Shown piece by piece: positions 1 through 8,948 of a stretch of 42,488 nt of DNA (positions within the stretch are counted from its first letter, which is position 1; every line of letters begins with the position of its first letter). The stretch is from positions 1-42,488 of the forward strand of contig JALEZZ010000005.1 in assembly GCA_022773585.1 (NCBI GenBank), given 5' to 3'. The stretch is from Selenomonas sp. Its GTDB lineage: Bacteria; Bacillota; Negativicutes; Selenomonadales; Selenomonadaceae. The notes beneath the pieces were generated by a model that made no database searches, was not told the DNA's origin, and worked only from the letters and a program-made list of their open reading frames with translations. A program made the position numbers and the translations under genes.

Positions 1-98
1 GCATCAACAACAAGATCAAGACGTTGCGCAGGCAGGCCTATGGATATCCTGACGATGAATACTTCTTCTTGAAGCTCATCGACATGAGTCGCCATTGA
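1..98 (+). CDS. ISL3-family transposase, C-terminal end (partial)
   Basis: An open frame runs in from the left edge (first full codon at base 3) and stops at TGA 96-98, giving 31 residues that include NNKIKTLRRQAYGYPDDEYF. The NNKIKT-x3-AYGY-x3-E(Y/F)F pattern is the usual end of ISL3-family DDE transposases, which cut and paste their own insertion sequence. Only the tail is visible, so completeness and the element's ends cannot be judged. It is on the plus strand, opposite to almost all other genes here, which fits an inserted element. Family is recognised from memory of the C-terminal motif. Confidence 0.7.
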   Translation, partial: INNKIKTLRRQAYGYPDDEYFFLKLIDMSRH

Positions 99-227
99 CT
101 CGCTGTGCATCATTCATCCCACAGAAAAAATGATTGAGCCATTATTTTTGGAATATATCATTTCACTTGTAACAGCCTTCAAATCAATTCAGGGATTGAA
201 ATACTGCTACAAAAGAAATAAAAGGAA

Positions 228-737
228 TTAATCATCAAAGAGCCCGGCACGGATACTCTTGACAATACCATTCTGGCAGTCGAAACGGATGCCAATATAG
301 TCATCCATCTCAGACCGATAATATTCGAAAGAACTGCCATCCTGCCATGTATGATGTTTCCTAGGAGCCCCATAGAGGCGTTGTAGAATAGATTCCTTCA
401 TACCAACATAGGCACCAGCCGGCGTCGCGAAACCGTTATTTGCTGTTGCGGTGATAAATGAGACATGATCATCTATAAAGTCAATGCTCAATGAGTCACC
501 ATATTTCCAAGTTGTTATGTAGCCTCTATGAACTTCATTATCTACGTATTCCGTTCTGTTTGAAGTTGGACTACCGTAAATACTTTTGACGTAACTTTCG
601 GGTGCTTGATAAGGGATGCCACCAAGAGAAACTTCACTATTATCGACAGGCCCTGCCGAGCATATAGTCGCAATGAGCAAGGTGAAAATGAATGACATGG
701 CAGCGATAAATTTTTTCAAGATGAGATTCCTCCTCAT
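228..737 (-). CDS. Secreted BamE/OmlA-like hypothetical protein
   Basis: A 169-residue protein with a basic N-terminus (MRRNLILKK), a hydrophobic stretch at about 10-25 and a likely signal-peptidase site near CSAG. A cysteine lies there, but the residues before it (ATI) are a poor lipobox, so a lipoprotein is less likely. The mature part holds two similar half-repeats: 'YVKSIYGSPTS' then a W-x-YGDSL strand, and 'ILQRLYGAPRK' then a W-x-DGSSFEYY strand. Such small two-repeat folds resemble BamE/SmpA/OmlA-type envelope proteins. Specific role unknown. It sits alone downstream of purC. The frame, signal peptide and internal repeat make it a convincing gene. Confidence 0.75.
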   Translation of the reverse strand: MRRNLILKKFIAAMSFIFTLLIATICSAGPVDNSEVSLGGIPYQAPESYVKSIYGSPTSNRTEYVDNEVHRGYITTWKYGDSLSIDFIDDHVSFITATANNGFATPAGAYVGMKESILQRLYGAPRKHHTWQDGSSFEYYRSEMDDYIGIRFDCQNGIVKSIRAGLFDD

Positions 738-791
738 AAATCTATGCGTAACATGTCACGTCCTCAATCTCGAATCTATTTTGTTCGAATC

Positions 792-1664
792 TCACTCAAA
801 TGCTTTTCCCGTCAGCATCTCATACGCTTCTTTATACTTCGCAATCGTCTTGTCGATGACATCCTGCGGCAGCTCGTAGTCGCTGTCGGGGTTGGCTTTG
901 AGCCAGTCGCGGACGAACTGCTTGTCGTACGACGGCTGGGATTTGCCGGCCTCGTAGCCTTCGAGCGGCCAGAAGCGGGAAGAGTCCGGTGTCAGGACTT
1001 CGTCGCCGAGCACGATCTGGCCGTTCTCATCGAGGCCGAATTCGAACTTCGTATCGGCGATGATGATGCCGCGCGTGCGGGCGTAATCGGCGCATTTCTT
1101 GTAGATGGCAATCGTGTAGTCACGGACTTTTTCGACGTATTCGCGGCCTTTGCCCGGGAACGTCTTGTCAACGAATGCTGCGCCTTCTTCGAGCGACACG
1201 TTCTGATCGTGGTCGCCGAGCTCGGCTTTCGTCGACGGCGTGAAGATTGGCTCGGGGAGCTTCTGGGATTCCTTGAGGCCAGCCGGGAGCTTGATGCCGC
1301 AGACCGTGCCGTTTTCCTGGTAGCTTTCCCAGCCGCTGCCCGTGATGTAGCCGCGCACGATGCACTCCATCGGAATCATCGTGAGCTTCTTGCACTTCAT
1401 CGAATTGCCGACGAACTGCGGCTGCTGGAAGAATTCCGGCATGTCCTTGTTGTCGACAGAAATCATGTGGTTCGGTAGAATGTCCTTCGTGAAATCAAAC
1501 CAGAACTTCGACATCTGGGTCAGGATAGCGCCCTTTTTCGTAATCTTGTTCTTGAGGATGTGGTCGAACGCCGAAATGCGATCCGTCGCGACCATGATGA
1601 TGCTGTCCTCGGCATCATAGACCTCGCGCACCTTGCCAGACTTGAATGGTTTGTATTCTTTCAT
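792..1664 (-). CDS. purC: Phosphoribosylaminoimidazole-succinocarboxamide synthase
   Basis: SAICAR synthase ligates aspartate to CAIR using ATP in purine biosynthesis (cytosol). The 290-residue product has the ATP-binding start (FKSGKVREVYD), the VATDRISAFD motif at about 25-34, the signature MECIVRGYITGSGWESY and the IIADTKFEFG block. It belongs to the longer (~290 aa) form rather than the ~240-aa Bacillus form. The frame is open further upstream, but the ATG at 1664 is chosen because AGGAGG lies about 9 nt before it and homology begins there. It stands apart from other pur genes, downstream of a tyrosine recombinase; the gap of 144 bp holds a dyad repeat. Confidence 0.95.
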   Translation of the reverse strand: MKEYKPFKSGKVREVYDAEDSIIMVATDRISAFDHILKNKITKKGAILTQMSKFWFDFTKDILPNHMISVDNKDMPEFFQQPQFVGNSMKCKKLTMIPMECIVRGYITGSGWESYQENGTVCGIKLPAGLKESQKLPEPIFTPSTKAELGDHDQNVSLEEGAAFVDKTFPGKGREYVEKVRDYTIAIYKKCADYARTRGIIIADTKFEFGLDENGQIVLGDEVLTPDSSRFWPLEGYEAGKSQPSYDKQFVRDWLKANPDSDYELPQDVIDKTIAKYKEAYEMLTGKAFE

Positions 1665-1686
1665 CCGTACGTGCCTCCTATATGGA

Positions 1687-1722
1687 TAAATGATGCTATT
1701 TGCCTGTCGGCAAATGGCTAGG
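1687..1722 (+). repeat. Recombinase-flanking inverted repeat, copy 1
   Basis: A ~35-bp sequence with an internal dyad ATTTGCC-tgtc-GGCAAAT (1698-1715). It recurs in inverted orientation at 3175-3209 and together the two bracket the tyrosine recombinase gene. The shared pattern is TAAA-n-GATGCT-n-TTTGCC, 3-4 bases, GGCAAATGGCT. Seen directly in the sequence; whether it is a recombination site is inference. Confidence 0.7.
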
Positions 1723-1808
1723 GTATCTCTAAGCGCTAAAGCGCCAAGAGCTATCTTACATATTATCATAAATTGGAAGGGAATACGAGGGGGGAGAACG
1801 AAAAAGTG

Positions 1809-2954
1809 TCACTTGTCCTTGACATCATGCGGCCGCGGCACGATGGCGGCCGTGCGGCGGTTGTTCATGCGTTCCTGGACATGCGCGTAGCGGGCTGTCG
1901 TCTTCGGGTCGCGGTGACCGAGCGTGTCCTGGACGAGGCGCAGGTCTTTCGTCGCGGCATAGAGATTTGTGCCGGCACTATGACGGAAAGCATGGCAGCT
2001 CACGCCAGGCTTCTTGAAGCCTGTTTCAATGAGGGACTGGTCCATGATGAAGCGGATGCCGTTGCGGGACAGGCGGCCGAATTTGTGACCGCGCGATGCC
2101 GAGAGGAACATCGGCGTGAAAGCGCCATCCTTCGCGACTTTTGCAGGACACGTAGCAAGATATGCTCGCAAATGCGCCATCGTTTCTTCGCAAGGGAAAA
2201 TGCGGCGATCATGGCCTTTGCCGCGCACGAAGATGGAGTTGACGTCCACATCGATGTCCTCGCGGTTCATGCGGTGAATCTCGACGTTGCGCATGCCCTC
2301 GACGCCCATGAGGTAGACAATCGAGATGTTGCGTTCGCGCAGGAACGGGTCTTCGTTTTCGCCGTAAAACGCGCAGATTTCATAGAGCTGGTCAGGCGTG
2401 AAAAAGTGGATGAGTTCATCTGGCGTCGCATTCGGGACATAGATGTCCTGGCAGGGATTTTCGGCGATGATGTGGAGCCGTTCGGCCGCGGCAAAAAAGC
2501 GACGGATGGCGACAAGCTTCACGGCAATCGTATCATCCTTGTAGCCTTGGCCATAAAGCCATTCGAGAAAGCCGCGCATTTCATAATCGGTGACTTCCAT
2601 GGGATGGCGATGGATGGCGGCGCACCAGTCGAAAAATTGGTTGATATACGATGTATAATGAACCATCGTATCAAATGCCGGACGTCCATGCCCGATATAG
2701 CGCGGCAGGATTTCCTGCCAATGTGCCAGAAAATAATCCGGCGACATGACGGAAGCCACAGCCGTCGGCACGGTCTCGACAAATGCATCCGCATCATCTG
2801 TGCGAACAGCTGCATTCGATGCAGAAAAAGTGCGTGAAGTTGCAGCCGCAACCTCGGACACTTTTTGCGGCGTCGAAGTCGTTGCAGATGACGAATAGAC
2901 GTCATTGGCTGCAGGGGATGGATTCATCGGACGGGATGATGGTTCAGATGGCAT
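1809..2954 (-). CDS. Solo tyrosine recombinase/integrase (XerC/D-like)
   Basis: A 381-residue site-specific recombinase. A core-binding (SAM-like) domain spans about 72-165 and the catalytic domain about 180-365. All catalytic residues are visible: R222 (GMRNVEIHR), K246 (RGKGHD), H321-x2-R324 (CHAFRH), H347 (TLGHRD) and nucleophile Y356 (ARYAHV). The start at 2954 has AAGGAG about 10 nt upstream. Residues 1-70 are a Ser/Ala/Pro-rich extension not usual for XerC/D. Part of it (31-45, KVSEVAAATSRTFSA) is encoded by a palindrome that also occurs as the terminator after pyrE. The gene interrupts the pyrE-purC interval and is bracketed by inverted repeats. It is more probably a mobile-unit or inversion recombinase than the chromosome-dimer XerC/D, but this is not proven. 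Confidence 0.88.
   Translation of the reverse strand: MPSEPSSRPMNPSPAANDVYSSSATTSTPQKVSEVAAATSRTFSASNAAVRTDDADAFVETVPTAVASVMSPDYFLAHWQEILPRYIGHGRPAFDTMVHYTSYINQFFDWCAAIHRHPMEVTDYEMRGFLEWLYGQGYKDDTIAVKLVAIRRFFAAAERLHIIAENPCQDIYVPNATPDELIHFFTPDQLYEICAFYGENEDPFLRERNISIVYLMGVEGMRNVEIHRMNREDIDVDVNSIFVRGKGHDRRIFPCEETMAHLRAYLATCPAKVAKDGAFTPMFLSASRGHKFGRLSRNGIRFIMDQSLIETGFKKPGVSCHAFRHSAGTNLYAATKDLRLVQDTLGHRDPKTTARYAHVQERMNNRRTAAIVPRPHDVKDK
2825..2866. repeat. Palindromic element inside the recombinase gene
   Basis: AAAAAGTG pairs with CACTTTTT across an inner stem GTTGC/GCAAC. The sequence closely matches the palindrome at 3126-3167, which acts as a terminator-like hairpin after pyrE. Here it is translated, as residues 31-45 of the recombinase N-terminal extension. 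Confidence 0.7.
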
Positions 2955-3125
2955 GATGAAAATTCTCCTTCGATTTGATGATTTTATTTTACTGTGCACT
3001 TTTCCAATTGTCAACAGTAAAATACAGTGACGAACCGAAATACCCCGCGATTCATCTTTTTGAGTTGCAATTTTGTGCTGCAAGCATCCAATCGTATCTT
3101 TCGAAAATCTTGTGCGATGACAACA

Positions 3126-3167
3126 AAAAAGTGTGCGAAGTCGCATTTGCAACCTCGCACACTTTTT
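3126..3167 (-). terminator. Intrinsic terminator after pyrE
   Basis: On the minus strand a 13-bp perfect stem (AAAAAGTGTGCGA with TCGCACACTTTTT) encloses a shorter inner stem and ends in a run of T, about 40 nt after the pyrE stop. It would close the pyrimidine operon. It is symmetric, so it could also work in the other direction. A close relative lies within the downstream recombinase gene. Confidence 0.8.
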
Positions 3168-3174
3168 CAGCCGA

Positions 3175-3209
3175 CTCAGCCATTTGCCGCGGGCAAACAG
3201 CATCCTTTA
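3175..3209 (-). repeat. Recombinase-flanking inverted repeat, copy 2
   Basis: Inverted copy of 1687-1722, with dyad TTTGCC-cgc-GGCAAA on the minus strand. Its outer edge includes the pyrE stop codon (3207-3209). Together the copies delimit a ~1.5-kb segment holding only the recombinase and its palindromes. Confidence 0.7.
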
Positions 3210-3788
3210 TTTGCCAGTCCTTCCGCGTTTTGTCATTGGTACGCCCTGTTTGCAGAGCGGGCAGTCTTCGGGCTTGTAGGTCTCGACGTCGAGATGCAGC
3301 AGTGCTGTGCATGGGACGTCGCCGAAATTGACTTTGCCGCCGCTGCGGTCGACAAGCATGCTGACAGCGACCGGGATGCCGCCGTGGGCTTTGACGACGT
3401 CGATGACCTCTTTGATGGAGCCGCCGGTCGTGACGATGTCTTCGACAATCAGGCAGCGCTCACCCGGATGCAGCGTGAAGCCTCGGCGGAACGTCATTTT
3501 GCCGTTTTCGCGTTCCGTGAAGATGGCACGCGTGCCAAGGGCCTTGCCTGTCTCATGCGCGAGCAGGATGCCGCCGGTCACAGGGCCGACAACGGTTTCG
3601 ATGTTCGCGTCTTTGAATTTCTCTGCCATGGCTTCGCAGAGCTGCTGCGTGTATTTCGGATGCTGCAGGACGTTGAATTTCTCGACGTAATGCGGGCTGT
3701 GCAGGCCGCTCGTCAGCAGGAAATGGCCATTCATGATGGCGTTGGTCTTGATGAGAAGGTCTTTGACTTCTTGTTCGGTCATGGACAT
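3207..3788 (-). CDS. pyrE: Orotate phosphoribosyltransferase
   Basis: Transfers the phosphoribosyl group of PRPP to orotate, giving OMP (fifth step of UMP synthesis, cytosol). The 193-residue product carries the PRPP loop VEDIVTTGGS at 115-124 and the substrate segment TERENGKMTFRRGF at 91-104. It ends with a paired-cysteine tail, C176-P-L-C179, seen in the ~190-aa Gram-positive/thermophile type of PyrE rather than the E. coli type. The stop of pyrF directly abuts its ATG, so the two are translationally coupled; another ATG lies two codons in. It is the last gene of the pyr operon and is followed by a strong hairpin terminator. Confidence 0.96.
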   Translation of the reverse strand: MSMTEQEVKDLLIKTNAIMNGHFLLTSGLHSPHYVEKFNVLQHPKYTQQLCEAMAEKFKDANIETVVGPVTGGILLAHETGKALGTRAIFTERENGKMTFRRGFTLHPGERCLIVEDIVTTGGSIKEVIDVVKAHGGIPVAVSMLVDRSGGKVNFGDVPCTALLHLDVETYKPEDCPLCKQGVPMTKRGRTGK

Positions 3789-4505
3789 TTATTTTACACG
3801 CTCCATTTCTTTCAAGATAGCAAGGGCTGCGGCTTTCGGGTCTTTGGCTGCCCGGATCGGGCGGCCGATGACGAGGTGGGTGGCACCGTTTTGGAGAGCC
3901 TGTGCGGGCATTGCGATGCGGCTCTGGTCGTCGATGCTGGCGCCTGCCGGGCGGACGCCGGGCGTTACGATGAGGAAATCTTTGCCGCAGGCTTCGCGGA
4001 TGCTGGCCGCTTCTCGCGGCGAGGCGACGACGCCGTCGAGGCCTGCCGCCTTTGCGAGTTTTGCGAGCCTCGTGACGAGGTCTGCCATCGGCTCGGTTTC
4101 ACCGAGCTTCTGCCAGTCATCTTCGTTCATGCTTGTGAGCACCGTGACGCCGATGATTTTCGGGCACGGAATCCCCTGCTCGGCCGCCGCGGCATGCAGA
4201 TGGTCGGCGGCGGTCTTCATCATGGTATAGCCGCCGGACGCATGGACATTGACGATGTCCGCGCCAAGCCCCATGAGCGACGCGAGGCCGCCAGCGACGG
4301 TGTTCGGGATGTCGTGGAGCTTGAGGTCGAGGAAGACGTGCTTCCCCTGCTCTTTGAGCCACCGGACGACATCGGGGCCGACACTGTAGAAGAGCTCCAT
4401 GCCGACTTTGTAGTAGGAAACCGTTTCGCCGAGAGTATCAACGAGTGCTTTGACATCGTCCATTGTATGGACGTCTAAAGCTACAATCAGGCGGTCATCG
4501 GACAT
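3789..4505 (-). CDS. pyrF: Orotidine-5'-phosphate decarboxylase
   Basis: Decarboxylates OMP to UMP, the last step of the pathway. The 238-residue product has the catalytic signature FLDLKLHDIPNTV, with D60, K62 and D65 forming the Asp-Lys-Asp network, and the C-terminal phosphate-gripper segment VTPGVRP. The frame extends upstream to 4535, but the AGGAGG would then fall inside the gene; the ATG at 4505, about 13 nt after it, begins at the expected MSDDRLIVALD. Upstream is a partial R1 repeat where pyrK/pyrD often sit in Firmicutes operons. Confidence 0.95.
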   Translation of the reverse strand: MSDDRLIVALDVHTMDDVKALVDTLGETVSYYKVGMELFYSVGPDVVRWLKEQGKHVFLDLKLHDIPNTVAGGLASLMGLGADIVNVHASGGYTMMKTAADHLHAAAAEQGIPCPKIIGVTVLTSMNEDDWQKLGETEPMADLVTRLAKLAKAAGLDGVVASPREAASIREACGKDFLIVTPGVRPAGASIDDQSRIAMPAQALQNGATHLVIGRPIRAAKDPKAAALAILKEMERVK

Positions 4506-4543
4506 TTGAGGTATTCGCCTCCTAATAGGTTGCAATTTTTATC

Positions 4544-4634
4544 GCCCGCATAAAATACAATCATGTATTTCATGCGTCATGCTTGTGAGACTCCTTCAGT
4601 CAGCTTCGCTGACAGCTCCCTCTGAGAGGGAGCC
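4544..4634 (+). repeat. R1 repeat, copy A (right half only)
   Basis: Contains the R1 core right part (GCCCGCATAAA, CAATCATG), the CTTGTGAGACTCC box, the arm hairpin CAGTCAGCTTCGCTGACAGC and the end CCCTCTGAGAGGG. The left half is missing. It fills the carB-pyrF gap and abuts the carB stop codon. Confidence 0.8.
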
Positions 4635-4637
4635 TTT

Positions 4638-7600
4638 TTATGCGAGGTCATCTCCACCGCCGACGTAGTCTTGCAGTGCGAGGCTGTAGACGAGGCGGCG
4701 TTCGCGCATGAAGGAGAGCACGCGCATGACTTCCCAGGCCGTGTCGAGCGAGGTCAGACAGGCGACGCCGTGCTCGACGGTCGCGCGGCGGATCCGGAAG
4801 CCGTCGTTCATGCTGTGCTTGCCCTGTGTCAGCGTATTGATGACCATGTTGATCTTGCCGGTCTTGATCATTTCGATGATGTCGGACTTGCGTTCGTGGA
4901 CCTTGCCGACGATGTCGACGTCGATGCCCATCGAGGCGATGGCGCGTGCCGTGCCTTCCGTCGCGCAGAGCTCGAAGCCGAGGTCGGAGAACGCTTTGGC
5001 GAGCTGCTTCATTTCTTCCTTGTCCTTGTCGGCCACCGTGAAGAGGATGCAACCCTTTGTCGGGACATGGAGGCCCGAGCCTACGATGGCTTTGTAGAGG
5101 GCGCGGGCATAATGGTAGTCGATGCCCATGACTTCGCCTGTCGACTTCATTTCCGGGCCGAGCGCGATGTCGACGTCCGTCATCTTTGCAAACGAGAAGA
5201 CCGGGGCCTTGACGGCGACATACGGCTTCGGCGTGACGAGGCCGGACTTGTAGCCGAGCTCCTTGACCGTCGCACCCAGCGCGATGCGCGTCGCGAGGTT
5301 GACCATCTTGACGTCCGTGACCTTCGAGAGGAACGGCACCGTGCGCGACGAACGGGGGTTGACCTCGATGATGAAGACTTCGTCGTTCTTGACAACGAAC
5401 TGGATATTGAGCAGGCCCTTGACATGCAGTGCTTTGCCGAGGCGCTCCGTGTAGTCGATGATGGTGTAGATGACCTTTGACGACAACGTCTGCGGCGGAT
5501 AGACGGCGATGGAGTCGCCCGAATGGACGCCCGCGCGCTCGACGTGCTCCATGATGCCCGGAATGACGACATCAACGCCATCCGAGATGCCATCGACCTC
5601 GACTTCCGTGCCCTCCATGTAACGGTCACAGAGGACCGGGTGATCCGGCGTGACCTTGACGGCGCGGCTCATGTAGTCGCGGAGCTCCGCCTCGTTATAG
5701 ACGATTTCCATCGCACGGCCGCCGAGGACGTACGACGGGCGCACCATGACCGGATAGCCGATGCGCGCGGCGCCGTCGATGGCGTCCTGCAGGTTCGTGA
5801 CACTGATGCCTTCCGGGCGCGGGATGTGCGTCTGCTGGAGCACTTCGTCAAAGCGCTCGCGGTCTTCGGCGCGGTCGATGTCATCGACAGACGTGCCAAA
5901 GACTTTGACGCCTGCTTTCTGCAGCGAGGCCGCGAGATTGATGGCCGTCTGGCCGCCGAACTGCACGATGACGCCTTCCGGCTTTTCCTTGTCGATGATG
6001 TTGAGGACGTCTTCCGTCGTCAGCGGCTCGAAATAGAGGCGGTCGGAAATGTCGAAGTCCGTCGAAACCGTCTCTGGATTGTTGTTGATGATGATGGCTT
6101 CGATGCCCATTTCCCGGAGTGCCCAGACGGAATGGACGGAGCAGTAGTCGAACTCGACGCCCTGGCCGATGCGGATCGGGCCCGAGCCGAGCACGACGAC
6201 CTTGCGGGCACTCGACACCTCGACTTCGTCTTCCTGCGCATGGAACGTCGAGTAGTAGTACGGCGTCGCGGCTTCGAACTCGGCGGCGCAGGTATCGACC
6301 ATCTTGTAACACGGCAGAATGCCGTTTTCGAGACGCTGCGTGCGGACTTCGTCCTGTGCTTTGCCCGTGAGCTCGGCGATGCTGCGGTCTGCGAGGCCGA
6401 CGTCTTTTGCGCGGTGCAGCAGTTTCGGCGTCAGCGGTTCTTTCATCAGGCGGATTTCGACGTCCGTGATGTTCTGGATTTTGTATAGGAACCACTTGTC
6501 GATTTTCGTGATGTCGTGGATTTCGTCGATCGTCGCGATGCCGCGGCGCAGCGCTTCGGCGATGACGAAGATGCGCTCGTCATTGATGCGCGCGAGGTTC
6601 TTCTTGACGCGGGCGTCGTCCCAAGAGTCCATCTTTTCCATGTGAAGACGGTGGACACCGATTTCGAGAGAGCGCACGGCTTTGAGCAGAGCGCCCTCGA
6701 AATTGCGGTCGATGCTCATGACCTCGCCCGTCGCCTTCATCTGCGTGCCGAGCGTGCGGTCAGCGTAGACGAATTTGTCGAACGGCCAGCGCGGGAACTT
6801 GACGACGCAGTAATCCAGCGCCGGTTCGAAGCAGGCCTTCGTCTTCTGCGTAACAGCGTTCGTGATTTCGTCGAGCGTGTAGCCGATGGCGATTTTTGCC
6901 GAGACCTTTGCAATCGGGTAGCCCGTTGCTTTCGAGGCGAGTGCCGAGGAACGGCTGACGCGCGGGTTGACCTCGATGACGTAGTAGCGGTTGCTGTTCG
7001 GGTCGAGCGCATACTGCGCGTTGCAGCCGCCCTCGATGCCGAGCTCGCGGATGATGCGGAGCGAGGCGCTGCGGAGCATCTGATACTCGTGATCCGTCAG
7101 CGTCTGGCTCGGCGCCACGACGATGGAGTCGCCCGTATGGACGCCGACGGGGTCGAAGTTCTCCATGTTGCAGACGGTGATGCAGTTGTCATTGCCGTCG
7201 CGCATGACTTCGTACTCGATTTCCTTCCAGCCCGCGACACTGCGCTCGATGAGGACCTGTCCGATCATCGAATAGTTCAGGCCCTTGATGACAATTTCGA
7301 TGAGCTCTTCCTCGTTCTCCGCGATGCCGCCGCCGGTGCCGCCCATCGTATAGGCCGGGCGCACGATGACCGGGTAGCCGATTTCATTGGCAAAAGCCAC
7401 GGCCGCAGGCACATCTTCGACAATCGTGCTTTCTGGGATAGGCTCGCCGAGCTTCTGCATCGTCTCCTTGAAGAGCTCGCGGTCCTCTGCCCGCTCGATG
7501 GCTTTGAGCGGCGTGCCGAGCAGTTCGACGTTGAATTTTTCGAGGATGCCGTGCTCGGCGAGCTGCACGGCGAGGTTCAGGCCCGCCTGGCCGCCGAGCG

Positions 7601-7865
7601 TTGCGAGCAGGCCATCCGGGCGTTCTTTCTCGATGATTTCTGCGCAGAAATCGACCGTCAGCGGCTCGATGTAGACGCGGTCGGCGATATGCGTGTCCGT
7701 CATGATGGTCGCCGGGTTCGAGTTGACGAGGACAACTTCGAGGCCCTCTTCCTTCAATGCGCGGCACGCCTGCGAGCCTGCGTAGTCAAATTCTGCCGCC
7801 TGGCCGATGATGATCGGGCCGGAGCCGATGACCATGACTTTTTTGAGGTGTTCCTTTTTCGGCAC
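4638..7865 (-). CDS. carB: Carbamoyl-phosphate synthase large subunit
   Basis: Makes carbamoyl phosphate from bicarbonate, ammonia (from CarA) and two ATP. At 1075 residues it is full length and shows the duplicated ATP-grasp structure: [20 protein letters not shown] near residue 10 and [19 protein letters not shown] near 555. A C-terminal MGS-like allosteric domain spans about 930-1075. The start is GTG (7865), 3 nt after the carA stop, with an AAGGGGA site. The product can feed pyrimidines and arginine; its place in the pyr operon points mainly to pyrimidines. The stop codon touches an R1 repeat. Confidence 0.97.
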   Translation of the reverse strand: MPKKEHLKKVMVIGSGPIIIGQAAEFDYAGSQACRALKEEGLEVVLVNSNPATIMTDTHIADRVYIEPLTVDFCAEIIEKERPDGLLATLGGQAGLNLAVQLAEHGILEKFNVELLGTPLKAIERAEDRELFKETMQKLGEPIPESTIVEDVPAAVAFANEIGYPVIVRPAYTMGGTGGGIAENEEELIEIVIKGLNYSMIGQVLIERSVAGWKEIEYEVMRDGNDNCITVCNMENFDPVGVHTGDSIVVAPSQTLTDHEYQMLRSASLRIIRELGIEGGCNAQYALDPNSNRYYVIEVNPRVSRSSALASKATGYPIAKVSAKIAIGYTLDEITNAVTQKTKACFEPALDYCVVKFPRWPFDKFVYADRTLGTQMKATGEVMSIDRNFEGALLKAVRSLEIGVHRLHMEKMDSWDDARVKKNLARINDERIFVIAEALRRGIATIDEIHDITKIDKWFLYKIQNITDVEIRLMKEPLTPKLLHRAKDVGLADRSIAELTGKAQDEVRTQRLENGILPCYKMVDTCAAEFEAATPYYYSTFHAQEDEVEVSSARKVVVLGSGPIRIGQGVEFDYCSVHSVWALREMGIEAIIINNNPETVSTDFDISDRLYFEPLTTEDVLNIIDKEKPEGVIVQFGGQTAINLAASLQKAGVKVFGTSVDDIDRAEDRERFDEVLQQTHIPRPEGISVTNLQDAIDGAARIGYPVMVRPSYVLGGRAMEIVYNEAELRDYMSRAVKVTPDHPVLCDRYMEGTEVEVDGISDGVDVVIPGIMEHVERAGVHSGDSIAVYPPQTLSSKVIYTIIDYTERLGKALHVKGLLNIQFVVKNDEVFIIEVNPRSSRTVPFLSKVTDVKMVNLATRIALGATVKELGYKSGLVTPKPYVAVKAPVFSFAKMTDVDIALGPEMKSTGEVMGIDYHYARALYKAIVGSGLHVPTKGCILFTVADKDKEEMKQLAKAFSDLGFELCATEGTARAIASMGIDVDIVGKVHERKSDIIEMIKTGKINMVINTLTQGKHSMNDGFRIRRATVEHGVACLTSLDTAWEVMRVLSFMRERRLVYSLALQDYVGGGDDLA

Positions 7866-7868
7866 GGT

Positions 7869-8948
7869 TCATTCCCCTTTCTTCAGCATCGACCAGAACT
7901 CGTCGAACAGATACATGTTGTCATCCGGCCCTGGCGCGGCTTCCGGGTGATACTGCACGGAAAACAGCGGCAGCTCCGTATGGCGCATGCCCTCGACCGT
8001 GCCGTCATTGACGTTGATGTGCGTGACTTCGAGCGGCAGGCCTTCGAGCGACTCGGCGTCCACCGCGAAGCCGTGGTTCTGCGAGGAAATCATGACGCGC
8101 CCCGTCCTGAGGTCCTTGACCGGCTGGTTCGTGCCGCGGTGACCGAACTTCAGCTTGTACGTCTTCGCGCCGAGGGCACGGGCAATCAGCTGGTGGCCGA
8201 GGCAGATGCCGAACATCGGCTTCTTGCCGATGAGCTTCTTGATTTCCTCGACGCATTCCGGCACGTCGGCCGGGTCGCCGGGGCCGTTCGAGAGGAAGAT
8301 GCCGTCGGGATTCAGCGCGAGGATGTCCTCTGCTTTCGTGCTCGCGGGAACGACGGTCAGCTTGCAGCCCTTTTCATGCAGCGACTTCAAGATGTTGCGC
8401 TTGACGCCGAAATCCATCGCGACGACATACGGCGCTTTCTTCTTGTCCGATTCGATCGTATACGCCTCGGGCGTCGTGACCTCGGCGACGACGTCGCGCT
8501 TCAGTGGCACGGCAAAGAGGTCGTCACGCTGCTTTTTCGTGGCGTCGTCGGGCACGATGATGCCTTTCATGGTGCCAGCGTTGCGGATCTTGCGCGTGAC
8601 GGCGCGCGTATCCACGTTGTAGAGGCACGGCACGCCCTGCTCCGTCAGAAAGTCCGCAAGGCTCTTTTCATAGTGCCAGTTGCTGCCATGCGCCGCGAGC
8701 TCGCCGATGATGAAGCCATGCACGAACGACTTGCGCGACTGCATGAAGATATCTGCGATGCCATAATTGCCGACGAGCGGATACGTCAGCGTCAGAATCT
8801 GGCCGCAGTACGATGGGTCGGTCAGGCTTTCCTGATAGCCGACCATGCCTGTATTGAAGACGACCTCGCCGGTCGCCGTGGTGTCATTCAAGAGATTCCC
8901 CGTAAAGACGCTGCCGTCCTCGAGAATCAGTTTTCCTTTCAAAGCCAT
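7869..8948 (-). CDS. carA: Carbamoyl-phosphate synthase small subunit (glutaminase)
   Basis: Class-I glutamine amidotransferase that supplies ammonia to CarB. It has 359 residues, normal for the family. The N-terminal CarA domain (LEDGSVFTGNLL, VGYQESLTDPSYCGQ) is followed by the glutaminase with the nucleophile elbow GICLGHQ (Cys near 247) and the catalytic His-Glu in QYHPEAAPGP. ATG at 8948 is preceded by AAAGGGGAG. It is separated from pyrC by a 338-bp repeat-rich gap but remains in operon orientation. Confidence 0.97.
   Translation of the reverse strand: MALKGKLILEDGSVFTGNLLNDTTATGEVVFNTGMVGYQESLTDPSYCGQILTLTYPLVGNYGIADIFMQSRKSFVHGFIIGELAAHGSNWHYEKSLADFLTEQGVPCLYNVDTRAVTRKIRNAGTMKGIIVPDDATKKQRDDLFAVPLKRDVVAEVTTPEAYTIESDKKKAPYVVAMDFGVKRNILKSLHEKGCKLTVVPASTKAEDILALNPDGIFLSNGPGDPADVPECVEEIKKLIGKKPMFGICLGHQLIARALGAKTYKLKFGHRGTNQPVKDLRTGRVMISSQNHGFAVDAESLEGLPLEVTHINVNDGTVEGMRHTELPLFSVQYHPEAAPGPDDNMYLFDEFWSMLKKGE

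Noticed and set aside
1665..1769. N-terminal extension of purC to 1769
   Set aside because: Homology starts at MKEYKPFKSGKV, and AGGAGG sits directly before the ATG at 1664.
4544..4634. R1 repeats as plain intrinsic terminators
   Set aside because: The T-runs next to some copies (for example 4634 and 32974) are on the plus strand, opposite to gene direction, and most copies have none on the transcribed strand.
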